A stretch of DNA of 45,759 bases, from contig JAIFNN010000092.1 of the NCBI GenBank assembly GCA_020047715.1, forward strand, positions 1 to 45,759, in the 5' to 3' direction. Shown here piece after piece: positions 1-9,824 of the stretch. The position numbers were made by a program, and so were the translations under genes. This DNA comes from Bacteroidota bacterium. GTDB taxonomy: Bacteria; Bacteroidota; Bacteroidia; Bacteroidales; GCA-2748055. The notes beneath the pieces are model-generated. The model did no database searches. It had not been told where the DNA came from and worked only from the letters and a program-made list of their open reading frames with translations. How positions within the stretch are numbered: the first letter of the stretch is position 1; the number at the start of each line of letters is the position of its first letter.

Positions 1-428
1 CCAAATTCGTGAAGAAATTCATTAGCCAGGCTGAATTCCTTTTCCGATTGCTCCCTGCTTACGTAGACTTTCGGACTTATCTCGAAAGTTACTTCCATCA
101 CAACTGCCGAATCGCCGGATCTTATTATGCTATAGACATTTACCGGAGGCTCTTGTATCTCGGAAAGCCGGGCACCAAAAATGGTGTATTCGCCATTTTG
201 GACAGTGAGTTTGGATTTGGTTCCTTTTTCCAATTTTTTGGTCCATGCATCTGCAAGCTCTGCATAACCTGCTTCAGGGATTTCCATTTTCAATCCCGGA
301 TATTCGCCATGACTGAAACGAATCAAGTTTTCTTCAAGAGTTATCGGCCGCTGGCATTGGGCCGTTTGCGAAAAGAACATAACCATAAAGGTTATAAAGC
401 CGAATAGAGTACAGGATAACTTACCCAT
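1..428 (-). CDS. Secreted protein of unknown function, 3' end cut by window edge
   Basis: This gene is absent from the ORF track because it has no stop inside the window; the plus-strand ORF there is its shadow. Read on the minus strand from an ATG at 428, 142 codons stay open to base 1. The product starts MGKLSCTLFGFITFMVMFF, a typical signal peptide, with likely cleavage near TAQC-QRP. The Cys is preceded by Gln, so a lipobox is unlikely. The visible mature part contains short beta-like segments and no motif I recognise. It lies 61 bases downstream of mutS on the same strand, so it may be read through from mutS, although the functions look unrelated. Export to the periplasm or outside is inferred from the signal peptide only. 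The reading frame is well supported; the function is unknown. Confidence 0.75.
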   Translation of the reverse strand, partial: MGKLSCTLFGFITFMVMFFSQTAQCQRPITLEENLIRFSHGEYPGLKMEIPEAGYAELADAWTKKLEKGTKSKLTVQNGEYTIFGARLSEIQEPPVNVYSIIRSGDSAVVMEVTFEISPKVYVSREQSEKEFSLANEFLHEF

Positions 429-489
429 AGCTAAATTTTTTACGGTTAGAAATTGATAAGGAAAAAGGTAAGTTACAACAAAATAAAAC

Positions 490-3108
490 CTATTTCAACC
501 CTGAAAGTTTCTTGATCTCGTTGAGTTTGTTCAAAGCTTCTATGGGAGTGAGATTGTTGATATCCATCTTCATGATCTCATCCCGAATCTGTCGCAGCAC
601 CGGATCTTCAAGCTGGAAAAAACTGAGTTGCATCCCTTCGCGGTTCGAAGCGATTTCAGCAACAGGTTTGCTTAGTCCTTGTCCGCCTGAGGATTTCTCC
701 AATTCAACAAGAATTTCCCCGGCCCGTTTCACAACCGACTTTGGCATTCCCGCCATACGGGCAACGTGAATACCAAAGCTGTGCTCACTGCCCCCCCTGA
801 CGAGCTTGCGCAGGAAAATTACTTTATCGTCGAGTTCTTTAATTGAGATGTTATAGTTTCGAACCCGGCCAAAGGCGTTTTCCATCTCATTCAACTCATG
901 GTAATGCGTGGCAAAAAGGGTTTTCGCTTTAAAGCTTGGGTGTTCATGAATATATTCTACCATGGCCCAGGCAATCGAAATTCCGTCGTATGTGCTGGTC
1001 CCACGACCTATTTCATCGAGAATGATCAGGCTTCGGCCCGAAAGGTTATTCAAAATGCTTGCTGCCTCGTTCATCTCCACCATAAAAGTGGATTCGCCCA
1101 GAGAGATATTGTCGCTGGCTCCCACCCGGGTGAAAATCTTATCGACCAGGCCTATCTCGGCTTTCGCAGCCGGAACAAACGAACCCATTTGTGCCATGAG
1201 CACAATTAAAGCTGTTTGTCGCAAAAGAGCCGATTTACCTGACATATTGGGCCCTGTAAGGATTATGATCTGCTGATCGTCGCTATCCAGAATCAGATCG
1301 TTTGAAATATACTTTTCATCCACTGGAAGTTGCAGCTCGATGACCGGATGTCGGCCTTCTTTGATGTCGATAATATCGGAATCGGAAAGCACAGGCCTCA
1401 CATAGTTGTTATCCACTGCGATTCGCGCAAACGACAAGAGACAGTCAAGCCGTGCCAGCAGGCTGGCGTCGAGCTGTATTGCGGGAACAAATCCCCCGAT
1501 ACTGTACACAAGGTCCTGATAGAGTTTTCCTTCGAGTGCAAGGCTCTTTTCCTCGGCTCCGAGGATTTTCGACTCGTATACCTTGAGTTCCTCGGTTATA
1601 TAGCGCTCCGCACTTACGAGGGTCTGCTTCCTTATCCAATCGCCCGGGACCTTATCCTTGTGTGTGTTCCGAACCTCGATGTAATAACCGAAAACGCCGT
1701 TAAATCCAATTTTGAGGGAGGTAATCCCTGTTTTTTCAATCTCCCGCTGTTGAATTTCAAGGAGGTAATCTTTGCCGGAATACATAATTTTCCTCAGTTC
1801 ATCGAGTTCCTCCGACACACCCGAAGCGATAACATTGCCTTTGTTCAGCTGGTTCGGCGGGTCTTCGTGCAACTCCCCCGAAATCCGCTCTATTACCGTG
1901 TCACAGGGATTCATTTGCTCGCCCAGCCTCTTGAGGGAGTCAATGCCTGAGTTAAGGCAATATTCTTTCAGGGGATGAATGGCCGACAGCGAGATTTTGA
2001 GTTGTTGGAGTTCACGCGGGTTGATTCGGTTCACAGCAACTTTTGAGATTATCCGCTCCAGGTCGCCCAATTTCTTTAGCTGATCTTCAAAGAGCTTACG
2101 TTCCGGCTCGTTTTCCTTGAGGTATTCCACAACGTCGAGCCGTTCTTCCAGAGGATAAATGTCTTTCAGGGGGAGTGCCACCCAGCGCTTCAGCAGGCGG
2201 GATCCCATAGGAGAAACCGTTTTGTCTAGAACAGTGATAAGGTTGTGACCCTCTTCATATATGGAACGGAACAGTTCCAGATTGCGGATGGTAAACCTGT
2301 CGAGCCATACGTAATGATCCTCCTCGATCCGAGCCAGCCGGGTAATGTGGCTCACCTTGTCGTGACGGGTGAGGTCGAGATACTGTAATATGGCGCCGCT
2401 GGCAATAATCCCGCTGCTGAGGCTATCCACTCCGAAGCCCTTTAGGCTTTTGGTTTGGAAGTGGGAGTTGAGCTTCTCGCGCGCATTATCTTCCTGGAAG
2501 ATCCATTCGTCGAGGGGATAGGTGTAATAGCCTGTTCCAAAGATGGAGTTGAACTCGTCGAGTTTCCGTTTTTCAATCAGGATTTCTTTGGGCTGGAAGC
2601 TACTGATCAGCTTGTCGATATACTCGCTGTTTCCCTCGGCTGTAAAAAACTCCCCCGTGGAAATATCAAGAAACGAAACCCCTGAAATATTTTTCCCAAG
2701 GTAAACGCTGCCCAGAAAATTATTTTCCTTATGGTTGAGCACATTATCGTTGAAAGATACGCCCGGTGTCACCAGCTCGGTAATTCCGCGCTTCACGATG
2801 TTTTTGGTAAGCTTGGGGTCTTCAAGCTGTTCGCAAATTGCCACACGTTGTCCGGCGCGGACCAGCTTTGGAAGGTAAGTGTCGAGCGCGTGGTAAGGGA
2901 ATCCGGCCAATTCCACAAATGATGCTGAGCCATTGGCGCGACGGGTTAAGGTGATGCCCAGAATTTCGGCAGTACGGATGGCATCCTCCCCGAAGGTCTC
3001 ATAGAAATCCCCTACCCTGAAAAGCAAAACCGCATCAGGATGTTTGGCCTTGATGGTGTAATACTGCTTCATCAGGGGTGTTTCGACGTACTTTGGTAGT
3101 TCGCTCAC
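490..3108 (-). CDS. mutS: DNA mismatch repair ATPase MutS
   Basis: MutS binds mismatches and small loops in newly replicated DNA and recruits MutL. The N-terminal mismatch-binding domain has the GDFYETF motif, with the Phe-Tyr-Glu that stacks on the mismatched base at residues 35-37 from the start chosen here. Connector, lever and clamp domains follow. The C-terminal ATPase has Walker A GPNMSGKS near residue 620 and Walker [13 protein letters not shown] near 697. The product is 872 aa, normal for the family. The ORF track begins at a TTG (3135), but that codon lies inside a TAnnTTTG promoter element (3133-3140), so I prefer the GTG at 3108 ([17 protein letters not shown]). The gene stands alone upstream of the left-edge secreted protein. 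Function is near certain; the exact start is less so. Confidence 0.96.
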   Translation of the reverse strand: MSELPKYVETPLMKQYYTIKAKHPDAVLLFRVGDFYETFGEDAIRTAEILGITLTRRANGSASFVELAGFPYHALDTYLPKLVRAGQRVAICEQLEDPKLTKNIVKRGITELVTPGVSFNDNVLNHKENNFLGSVYLGKNISGVSFLDISTGEFFTAEGNSEYIDKLISSFQPKEILIEKRKLDEFNSIFGTGYYTYPLDEWIFQEDNAREKLNSHFQTKSLKGFGVDSLSSGIIASGAILQYLDLTRHDKVSHITRLARIEEDHYVWLDRFTIRNLELFRSIYEEGHNLITVLDKTVSPMGSRLLKRWVALPLKDIYPLEERLDVVEYLKENEPERKLFEDQLKKLGDLERIISKVAVNRINPRELQQLKISLSAIHPLKEYCLNSGIDSLKRLGEQMNPCDTVIERISGELHEDPPNQLNKGNVIASGVSEELDELRKIMYSGKDYLLEIQQREIEKTGITSLKIGFNGVFGYYIEVRNTHKDKVPGDWIRKQTLVSAERYITEELKVYESKILGAEEKSLALEGKLYQDLVYSIGGFVPAIQLDASLLARLDCLLSFARIAVDNNYVRPVLSDSDIIDIKEGRHPVIELQLPVDEKYISNDLILDSDDQQIIILTGPNMSGKSALLRQTALIVLMAQMGSFVPAAKAEIGLVDKIFTRVGASDNISLGESTFMVEMNEAASILNNLSGRSLIILDEIGRGTSTYDGISIAWAMVEYIHEHPSFKAKTLFATHYHELNEMENAFGRVRNYNISIKELDDKVIFLRKLVRGGSEHSFGIHVARMAGMPKSVVKRAGEILVELEKSSGGQGLSKPVAEIASNREGMQLSFFQLEDPVLRQIRDEIMKMDINNLTPIEALNKLNEIKKLSGLK

Positions 3109-3132
3109 AGCGGAAATTATTATCGTAAGAAA

Positions 3133-3140
3133 CAAAAATA
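3133..3140 (-). promoter_or_regulatory. Putative -7 element of the mutS promoter
   Basis: On the minus strand this reads TATTTTTG, matching the Bacteroidota consensus TAnnTTTG. No TTTG was found at the usual -33 distance. Transcription would start about 20 bases before the GTG at 3108, which argues against the TTG at 3135 as the start of translation. Confidence 0.4.
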
Positions 3141-3377
3141 AGAAAATTGGGGCAGTTTATTGGTTTCACTGTTAAATCTGCTGAATATTTCTTCAAGGAC
3201 AATCCTGTACGCCATTTCGCACAAAAGAAACTATATTTGATCAATTGGCCATATTCCATGACAAACTATTTGGATAATTAACCAAACATGGACTATCTTT
3301 AATGGCCAAAATAGTTCGGCGTTTGAGCTGAGAATTTACTAAACATTCAAACTAGTATTTAATTAATACCTACCCAC

Positions 3378-4784
3378 ATGAAAAAAAGATCCTGGTTATT
3401 TATCCCGGTAATACTGCTTGCTGCGTTGGTTATATCATGCGACAAGAAGAAGGATGACGATGACAACACTGTTGAAAAATTCAGCACCCTGAGTGTTGAG
3501 GCAAACAAAGCCACTGTTGAAGATGCCGGCATAGAGCTCGTTGGCAAAATGAGCAGCATGGAGAATATTGAAACAGTAGGTGTTGTTGTTAATCTCGGGG
3601 AAATCCTCTCTACCACCAGCCCAAAGAAATCCTTTATAGCAAAAGAATCAAAAGTCATTTCAACTCTCGAAACTTTTGCTTCCGTGGCAAAGGGAGAAAA
3701 GAAAGTTAATGACCTGTACCGTGAAATGATCTCCTCTGACGAACTCTCAGAAGATCCCGAAAGCATTCAGGAAGTATGGGAGGAAAATGTAGGAACCTAT
3801 ACCTGGAACCCATCTTTTGAGGATTGGGATATTGTTTATGGGGGCAATAAAATACTTGTACTGTTTCCCTCTTCGGAGAGTTCAGTGACAAATGACGCCA
3901 GCCTTACGATTTCGAATTATGCCGGCATTATTATCAGCAATCCGATTGAAGATGATTATACAGGTGACCTGCCTGTTTCGCTGAATGCAGAGTTAAAATC
4001 CGGAACCAAGTCTCTTGTAACCATGGTATTCAGTGCCAGCTATAATGAGGAAGGGATTCCGAAAGCTATAGCCTCCGATCTCACGATTGAAGCCTATAAG
4101 TTTGAAGTCGATATTTCAAACACATCTGCCTTAGCTTCTGTTAATTACAAGTTTACTGAAAACGGAAATGTTATTATGGAGATGGGAGCCAGTGGCGAGG
4201 GATTGTTTACCCAAGACAATATTGACGACAACACTATCACCACCACTTACACTGAAACTCGTGGATACTATGATTATGTCTACAACGAAAGTACAGGATA
4301 CTATGATGAATTTTGGGTTGAATATATCTATGAATGGGATGAAACCGAAGTCGAAGTTGAGGAAATCCTTAATTCTGCTAACGCTCATTTCCAGCTATTT
4401 GACATTGCCATAAAAGGTGAGATCAATGTTAAAGGAATGATGGATCAAATCAGACTGATCGATAAGGACCTGGAAGACGAATTGATTTCAGAGGATGATG
4501 CAAATTCCCGCGGAATAGCTGCAATAAACGAGTATGTAAACCTCCGCCTTGTTAATGTGAAAACCAATGAGATCATGGCTAAGGCTGAGGCGTATGTTGT
4601 TAATGACTTGGAATATGATGATTCCTATATCGATTTCCGGTTAACCTTTGGCGATGGTTCTTATGTTGATATGGAAACATACCTTGAAGAAGGGTTTGAA
4701 GACTTTATTGATGAAATAAACGCTTTATTGGGCGACATTAATTCCGATTATGATCTGGATCTGGATCCGGTTGAGTACAAATAG
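3378..4784 (+). CDS. Acidic lipoprotein of unknown function
   Basis: The 468 aa product begins MKKRSWLFIPVILLAALVISC, a lipoprotein signal with lipobox VISC, so Cys21 would be lipidated. A charged linker (DKKKDDDDN) follows, unlike the uncharged start of many inner-membrane lipoproteins, and display on the outer membrane is plausible. The mature protein is strongly acidic, with a Tyr/Glu-rich stretch around residues 298-332 (YYDYVYNESTGYY, then several Asp/Glu/Tyr residues) and a further Asp/Tyr-rich C-terminus ending DLDLDPVEYK. No enzymatic motif is visible. It is monocistronic, transcribed away from mutS and toward the DUF4249 gene. I do not recognise the family. A structural or adhesive envelope role is a guess from the composition. 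Confidence 0.88.
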   Translation: MKKRSWLFIPVILLAALVISCDKKKDDDDNTVEKFSTLSVEANKATVEDAGIELVGKMSSMENIETVGVVVNLGEILSTTSPKKSFIAKESKVISTLETFASVAKGEKKVNDLYREMISSDELSEDPESIQEVWEENVGTYTWNPSFEDWDIVYGGNKILVLFPSSESSVTNDASLTISNYAGIIISNPIEDDYTGDLPVSLNAELKSGTKSLVTMVFSASYNEEGIPKAIASDLTIEAYKFEVDISNTSALASVNYKFTENGNVIMEMGASGEGLFTQDNIDDNTITTTYTETRGYYDYVYNESTGYYDEFWVEYIYEWDETEVEVEEILNSANAHFQLFDIAIKGEINVKGMMDQIRLIDKDLEDELISEDDANSRGIAAINEYVNLRLVNVKTNEIMAKAEAYVVNDLEYDDSYIDFRLTFGDGSYVDMETYLEEGFEDFIDEINALLGDINSDYDLDLDPVEYK

Positions 4785-4817
4785 CTAGCCGACAACTTCC
4801 GAATCCCCTGCTATAAG

Positions 4818-4926
4818 AACAAGGATTAACGGTTTTATATTTGTGAATTTCAAGAGGCTCGATTTTTGCTAACTAACAGCAAATTGCCGCCTTCACATTT
4901 AAAATGAAAGCCCGTTAATCCTTGTT
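4818..4926. repeat. Nested palindromic element between convergent genes
   Basis: A perfect 15-base inverted repeat, AACAAGGATTAACGG (4818-4832) and CCGTTAATCCTTGTT (4912-4926), encloses two smaller nested pairs: TGTGAA (4842-4847) with TTCACA (4892-4897), and TTTGCT (4865-4870) with AGCAAA (4878-4883) around a 7-base loop. The stems nest without crossing, so the segment can fold as one long interrupted hairpin on either strand. It sits between the 3' ends of the lipoprotein gene and the DUF4249 gene. It could be a bidirectional terminator, a small non-autonomous palindromic element, or a structured RNA. There is no coding potential. Confidence 0.6.
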
Positions 4927-4967
4927 TTTCATTTATATCCATTCTGCTACCATTCCAGCATTCCAGT

Positions 4968-5828
4968 TCATTTTATAATCAAGTTAAAGTAGCTTACCCC
5001 ATAGCCCCCCCATATTCCCAATCCATCACCCTGGATGTTTGTATTAATTTTCGAAAGAGAAGATGCAAAAGGGTTACTCGAATTAAAAGCCTCATTCTGG
5101 AACGAGTTCCAAAAATCGTAGTGAGGCTTGTCGATGGTGCAAAATTTTATACTTACCGTATCCCCAATCTTAAAATACTCACGCCCATAGGAGGAGAGTA
5201 TGGATTCGGGTCCCCTGGTAATAGAGAACCCAACTTTTTCACCGCTGAACAGTCCGTCGTCCAATGCCATTACCATTGTTGAATAGTACCGTGGGTCTTT
5301 TGTTTTTCGTTTTGTCAGCATTCGATAGAAATTCCTTTCCTCAGGCGGGTCAGTGAATTCGAGGAAAATAGCGCCAAGACTGTCGCTTCCTGTTTCCAGT
5401 TTAAAATAAGCCGTATCGAGCATTACGCTGGAAGGTATGGTTGTGCTTGCAGTAACAGTTTTTCCACCATAGTCTGCCGTTAAAGTATAGATTTTTCCAA
5501 TTTCCCCGATTATCTCATTTCCCTCGAAAATATATGGGGGGAAGTAATCTTCGTTTTTCCTTAAAATAAGGGTTTCAGTCTGTATGCCATCGGTAAGGGT
5601 AACTTTAGCCCTTGTTAAAACAAGTGCACGCATGGATGCCGAATCAATTGAAGAGAAGTAAGGCGAGTTGCGGGTTAGCAGAACCTTTGCATACTGTCCG
5701 TTCTCGATCCATCCGTCAACAACAATTAAATCACCAGGGTCTGGAATGTTCAGGTTCATCTCATCGCTGCAGGACATTATTGTCAGCGAACAAAGAGTAA
5801 CCAAAGAGATTAATAATTGTTTTCTCAT
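4968..5828 (-). CDS. DUF4249-family outer-membrane lipoprotein
   Basis: The 286 aa protein starts MRKQLLISLVTLCSLTIMSC, a lipoprotein signal with lipobox IMSC and acylation at Cys20. The mature N-terminus has the pattern typical of DUF4249 proteins in Bacteroidota: DLIVVDGWIENGQYAKVLLT, then a YFSS stretch and a short Ig-like beta domain (ARAKVTLTDG). The molecular role of the family is not established, but it is repeatedly encoded next to TonB-dependent receptors and is presumed to be a surface or periplasmic partner. Here it follows the receptor gene by 6 bases in the same direction, so the two are almost certainly cotranscribed. Length is close to the family norm. The identification rests on the N-terminal pattern and the neighbour. 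Confidence 0.85.
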   Translation of the reverse strand: MRKQLLISLVTLCSLTIMSCSDEMNLNIPDPGDLIVVDGWIENGQYAKVLLTRNSPYFSSIDSASMRALVLTRAKVTLTDGIQTETLILRKNEDYFPPYIFEGNEIIGEIGKIYTLTADYGGKTVTASTTIPSSVMLDTAYFKLETGSDSLGAIFLEFTDPPEERNFYRMLTKRKTKDPRYYSTMVMALDDGLFSGEKVGFSITRGPESILSSYGREYFKIGDTVSIKFCTIDKPHYDFWNSFQNEAFNSSNPFASSLSKINTNIQGDGLGIWGGYGVSYFNLIIK

Positions 5829-5834
5829 TATGTT

Positions 5835-8252
5835 TTAAAATTTAAAATTCCAGCTTAGGGATGGGATAACAGGGATGAGGCTAACTTCAAAAGCCTTCAC
5901 TTTAAGAGAGTATTTCTCAACATCACCTACAATCTCGTAATAAATATAATAGGGATTGGCCCGGTTGTAAAGGTTATAAACGGAGAAAACAAATTCCGAA
6001 TTCCGGATTCTCCCTGTGGTTATTTTCCGGGTTAACGAAATGTCCATCCTATGATTTGGAGGCATCCTGAAACTATTTACATCCCCGTACTGGTTAATCA
6101 CATTCCCTTGGATAATATAGCGCCCCACCGGCATGGTGAAAGCATTGCCCGTTGCATAAACAAAAACTGCCGATGCGCTCCATTTTTCATTTAAGGTTCT
6201 GCTTATCGTAAAAGAAACATCGTGGCGCCTATCATATTTTGCCGGATAAAAATAGCCTTCGTTTATCTCGTCAAACTGAAGTTCCGTTTTTGCAAGTGTG
6301 TAGCTCAACCAACCCGTTGTTTTACCAAGTTTTTTGGCAAGGTAAACCTCCATTCCATATGCCTGCCCGAAGCCGGATGCCATGTTGGACTCCATATTCC
6401 CTTCAATTGAGATATTAACGATACCGCGCAGAAACTCCAGCTGGTTCATCATTTTTTTATAATAAAGCTCGGTGGAGAATTCAAGGCCGGTTTTGCTGAA
6501 ATTCCGGAAATAGCCGATGCTTGCCTGGTCTCCCAACAGGGGTTTTATATCTCTGGAACTGGGAATCCAAATGTCGGCAGGCAATGATGCGCTTGCGGAT
6601 GTTGCAAGGTGAATGTACTGGGCAATCCGCATATATGATACTTTAATGGATGCCTTGCTGCTTAACTGGTATTTGATTACCATCCTTGGCTCAGGATTTA
6701 CGAAAAATGCCAGAGATTCTTTGCCTGAATAGTAAACTGTATCAATAATGCTTCCTGAAGCGTTCCTAACATTCTCACTAAATGGACCATGATGGTCGAA
6801 TGCTGATAGTCTTACTCCCCCGGAAACAGAAATCCGTTCTGAAACGCTAAACTCATTATTTACAAAAAGCCCGCCTTCGAGCGCTTTCATAGGACTAAGC
6901 TGCCCGAATTTCAGGTCGAATTTTCCTGTTTGTGCGCTGATCCTGTTAGGGACAAAACTGTGTTCGGTAAGTTCGAAACCTGCTACAATCTTATTTCTTT
7001 GCCTTCTCAAAACAAGTTCGCTTTTCAAATTGTAGTCTGCAACCGACGAGAAAAGATCGAAGGAATATTCGCCTTGTGAACCTGAAAGCCCAAAATCATA
7101 CTTAGTCCACGATATACTGGTATTCCAATTATCATTCTGATTGAACTTGTGATCCCAAAGCAAAGAAACCATGCTGTTTCCCCAATCCACATAATTGCCC
7201 TGTTTAAGATTTGCCTGATCCATCCTGTAATTATCCCTACCATTGTATCCTGAGAGCGAAATCAAATCCTTATTGCTAAGTTGGAGGGATGCGCCAAGAT
7301 TAAGATCATAAAAATTGTAGCTGTTGTCGTTTACCAAAAATGAGGTGCTTGAAACGGCGTGCTTCACAATGGGCTTTACAATCAGCTCAAGATAGGTTCG
7401 CCTTGCTCCAACTATGAACGTACCCCTCTTCCCGAATAAAGGTCCGCTTGCAGCTACCCTCGAAGAAATCAGACCAAGGCTTCCCTTTACCTCTATTGAG
7501 TCCTGATTGCCCTTATAACTGTCAACAACGATCACCGACGAGAGCTTTCCTCCATACTGGGCCGGGATGCCCGATTTTACAATACTCAGGTCCTTTACCA
7601 GATCGGGATTGAAAACGGAAAATATGCCGAGAAGGTGCCCGGGATTGTATAGCACCGTGTTGTCGTACAATATCAGATTTTGGTCTATCCCTCCTCCCCT
7701 GACATAAAAACCCACCCCCCCGTATGTGGCCGACTGGATTCCCGGAGTAAGTTGGAGTATCTTCAATACATCCGTTTCGCCTAAAAGGGAAGGTAATTTG
7801 GCCAGTTCCTCGTCAGAAAATGTAAAAGTTCCCATCTGAAGGGAAGATACCTGATCTTTCTGAGCATCGGCGGTTATGGTAATCTCTTCAACCGGGAAGA
7901 CTTGAGGATTCAGAAATATGGAAATGTTTGAATTTTCAATGAAACTAATAGAAGTGTCGACTTTCTCGTACCCCATGAACGAGAATACCAAGTTATGCCT
8001 ACCGGCCGGCAGGGAGATCATGAAAATCCCTGACCTGTCGGTAATTGCTCCCCTGAGAGTTGTCTTATCATAAACCGAAACCGAATTGACAGGCTGCATC
8101 GACTCTCTATCCATAACGATCCCTTTGATAACAAGCTCCTGAGACAGTATATGGTTATGAATGAGCATAAAAAAACCAAGACAAAAAAGTATTGTTCGAA
8201 TAGTTTTGCAGGCGCACAAATGGAATATTCCGGAATTAAGATGCCCTTCCAT
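5835..8252 (-). CDS. TonB-dependent outer-membrane receptor with carboxypeptidase-like N-terminal domain
   Basis: The protein imports an unidentified ligand across the outer membrane using TonB energy. From the ATG at 8252 it is 805 aa. I prefer this start because it gives a clean signal sequence (IRTILFCLGFFMLIHNHILSQ); the ORF-track start adds 25 residues without function. A CarboxypepD_reg-like beta domain follows (VIKGIVMDRESMQPVNSVSV, ending in a GRHNLVFSFMGYE stretch). The plug domain holds GETDVLKILQLTPGIQ, YVRGGGIDQNLIL and KSGIPAQYGGKLSSV. The rest is a beta-barrel ending SLSWNFKF, with the terminal aromatic residue used for outer-membrane insertion. DUF4249 lies downstream. There is no SusD partner, so glycan uptake of the SusCD type is not indicated. 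The ligand is unknown. Confidence 0.93.
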   Translation of the reverse strand: MEGHLNSGIFHLCACKTIRTILFCLGFFMLIHNHILSQELVIKGIVMDRESMQPVNSVSVYDKTTLRGAITDRSGIFMISLPAGRHNLVFSFMGYEKVDTSISFIENSNISIFLNPQVFPVEEITITADAQKDQVSSLQMGTFTFSDEELAKLPSLLGETDVLKILQLTPGIQSATYGGVGFYVRGGGIDQNLILYDNTVLYNPGHLLGIFSVFNPDLVKDLSIVKSGIPAQYGGKLSSVIVVDSYKGNQDSIEVKGSLGLISSRVAASGPLFGKRGTFIVGARRTYLELIVKPIVKHAVSSTSFLVNDNSYNFYDLNLGASLQLSNKDLISLSGYNGRDNYRMDQANLKQGNYVDWGNSMVSLLWDHKFNQNDNWNTSISWTKYDFGLSGSQGEYSFDLFSSVADYNLKSELVLRRQRNKIVAGFELTEHSFVPNRISAQTGKFDLKFGQLSPMKALEGGLFVNNEFSVSERISVSGGVRLSAFDHHGPFSENVRNASGSIIDTVYYSGKESLAFFVNPEPRMVIKYQLSSKASIKVSYMRIAQYIHLATSASASLPADIWIPSSRDIKPLLGDQASIGYFRNFSKTGLEFSTELYYKKMMNQLEFLRGIVNISIEGNMESNMASGFGQAYGMEVYLAKKLGKTTGWLSYTLAKTELQFDEINEGYFYPAKYDRRHDVSFTISRTLNEKWSASAVFVYATGNAFTMPVGRYIIQGNVINQYGDVNSFRMPPNHRMDISLTRKITTGRIRNSEFVFSVYNLYNRANPYYIYYEIVGDVEKYSLKVKAFEVSLIPVIPSLSWNFKF

Positions 8253-8305
8253 TTTTGTTGTTTTGATAAGATGGTTTAAAAGTAAGAAAAACCCCTCAAT
8301 TAAAA

Positions 8306-8313
8306 CAAAATTA
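8306..8313 (-). promoter_or_regulatory. Putative -7 element of the receptor/DUF4249 operon
   Basis: The minus strand reads TAATTTTG, matching TAnnTTTG, 54 bases upstream of the preferred ATG at 8252. There is no convincing -33 TTTG. The element also lies upstream of the whole receptor frame that I favour, in the divergent gap shared with the gene starting at 8461. Confidence 0.35.
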
Positions 8314-8460
8314 TGTTGATCGAGCAAGTGGGCAGATCCGCATTCATATTTGGATATCTGGTTTCCCGGTTCAAATTCATGTTTTATAAGACATTAAACC
8401 CGACACAAATCCCAATACAATACGCTTATCTTTAGGGTCATTATTTTACAAACCCCCGGA

Positions 8461-9801
8461 ATGAAAAAAATTCTCTTATTGGGAGCCGGTTTATCGGCAT
8501 CCACCTTAATCAGATACCTTTTGGAGAACGCCCAGGAAAACGATTGGATTCTCAGAGTGGGCGATTTCACTGAAGAACCAGTGAAGAAAAAGCTCAACGG
8601 TCATGCCCGTGGCGAATCGCTGCAGTTTGATGTTCACAACGCGATTCAATTGGATCAGGAGGTAAAGGAATCCGATCTGGTTATTTCTTTGCTTCCGGCA
8701 AAACTGCATTATCTGGTAGCTCAGAGCTGCATCAGAAACAAAAAAAGCATGGTTACTGCCTCCTATGTTTCCAAAGAGATTCAGAAAATGGACAAGGATG
8801 CAAAAGCCAATGGGGTGCTGCTGATGAACGAAGTAGGGGTTGACCCGGGGATCGACCATATGTCGGCCATGCAGGTGATAAACCGCATAAAAGGCGACGG
8901 GGACAAGCTTATATCCTTTGAATCGGCCACCGGCGGACTCGTTGCCCCAAGTTATGACAATAATCCATGGAGATACAAATTCACCTGGGCCCCCAGAAAT
9001 GTAGTGCTTGCTGGCCAAGGGGGAGCAAGGTTTTACCACAACGGGAAGTTCAAATACATCCCCTACCACAAGCTCTTTGAACGAACCGAAACTATCGAAA
9101 TTCCCGGTTATGGTCAATTTGAGGTTTATGCAAACCGCGATTCGCTTCAATACCGCGAAGCTTACGGTCTTTCGGACCTAATGACCATGTTCAGGGGAAC
9201 TATTCGAAGGCCTGGCTTTTGCGAAGCATGGAACCTGTTGGTCCAACTGGGCGCCACCGACGACTCCTATGTTATGGACGATTCGGAAAACATGACGTAC
9301 CGCGTTTTCACGAACAGTTTCCTTGCCTATAACATCGTTGACCCGGTTGAGTCGAAAATTGCCCGGTACCTCGGCATTAGCGAAGATTCCCCGCTGATGA
9401 AAAAACTTGAATGGCTCGGGTTATTCGATGACACCAAAAAGATCGGCATTCATGGCTTGACTCCGGCTCAGTGTCTTCAGCACATTTTGGAGCAAAAATG
9501 GCAACTCGACCCGGGCGACAAGGACATGATCGTTATGGAGCACCAATTCGACTATCTGCATATCGGTTCGCACCGTAAAAGGTTTTCCACTATGGTTGTT
9601 ATTGGCGAAGACCAGGTCCATACCGCCATGTCGATTACGGTTGGACTTCCGGTTGCCATTACTGCCAAGCTGATCCTTCAGGGAAAGATAGGATTGAAAG
9701 GGGTTCAAATCCCTGTGCTGAGTGAGGTTTACGATCCGGTGATGAAAGAACTGGGAAATTATGGGATAAAGTTTGAGGAAAGGGATTTTAAACTAAGTTA
9801 A
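8461..9801 (+). CDS. Saccharopine dehydrogenase-family protein
   Basis: The 446 aa protein begins MKKILLLGAGLSASTLIRYL, a Rossmann NAD(P)-binding fingerprint (GAGLSA). It continues with the saccharopine dehydrogenase/reductase layout: a nucleotide domain to about residue 120, the conserved VGVDPGIDHMSAM segment near residues 125-140, and a C-terminal substrate domain. Family members oxidise or form saccharopine in lysine and 2-aminoadipate metabolism. No other lysine-pathway gene is present here, so the true substrate is uncertain, and a role in an unrelated imino-acid reaction is possible. The gene is monocistronic, diverges from the receptor operon and converges on trmN6 with a 23-base gap. 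The family call is strong, the specific reaction is not. Confidence 0.88.
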   Translation: MKKILLLGAGLSASTLIRYLLENAQENDWILRVGDFTEEPVKKKLNGHARGESLQFDVHNAIQLDQEVKESDLVISLLPAKLHYLVAQSCIRNKKSMVTASYVSKEIQKMDKDAKANGVLLMNEVGVDPGIDHMSAMQVINRIKGDGDKLISFESATGGLVAPSYDNNPWRYKFTWAPRNVVLAGQGGARFYHNGKFKYIPYHKLFERTETIEIPGYGQFEVYANRDSLQYREAYGLSDLMTMFRGTIRRPGFCEAWNLLVQLGATDDSYVMDDSENMTYRVFTNSFLAYNIVDPVESKIARYLGISEDSPLMKKLEWLGLFDDTKKIGIHGLTPAQCLQHILEQKWQLDPGDKDMIVMEHQFDYLHIGSHRKRFSTMVVIGEDQVHTAMSITVGLPVAITAKLILQGKIGLKGVQIPVLSEVYDPVMKELGNYGIKFEERDFKLS

Positions 9802-9824
9802 TGCGAAACGAAGCATTGGCCGGG

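Noticed and set aside
1330-1950. Plus-strand 206 aa ORF opposite mutS
   Set aside because: Antisense to the conserved MutS core; no recognisable features.
3035-3259. Minus-strand 74 aa ORF over the mutS start
   Set aside because: Out of frame with MutS, overlapping its first codons and the putative promoter; no homology-like features.
8506-9150. Minus-strand 214 aa ORF opposite the saccharopine dehydrogenase-like gene
   Set aside because: Antisense shadow; the plus strand has a Rossmann motif and a family pattern.
9802-9824. AATGC/GCATT hairpin between convergent genes as a terminator
   Set aside because: Five base pairs with an 8-base loop and no T-tract are too weak.
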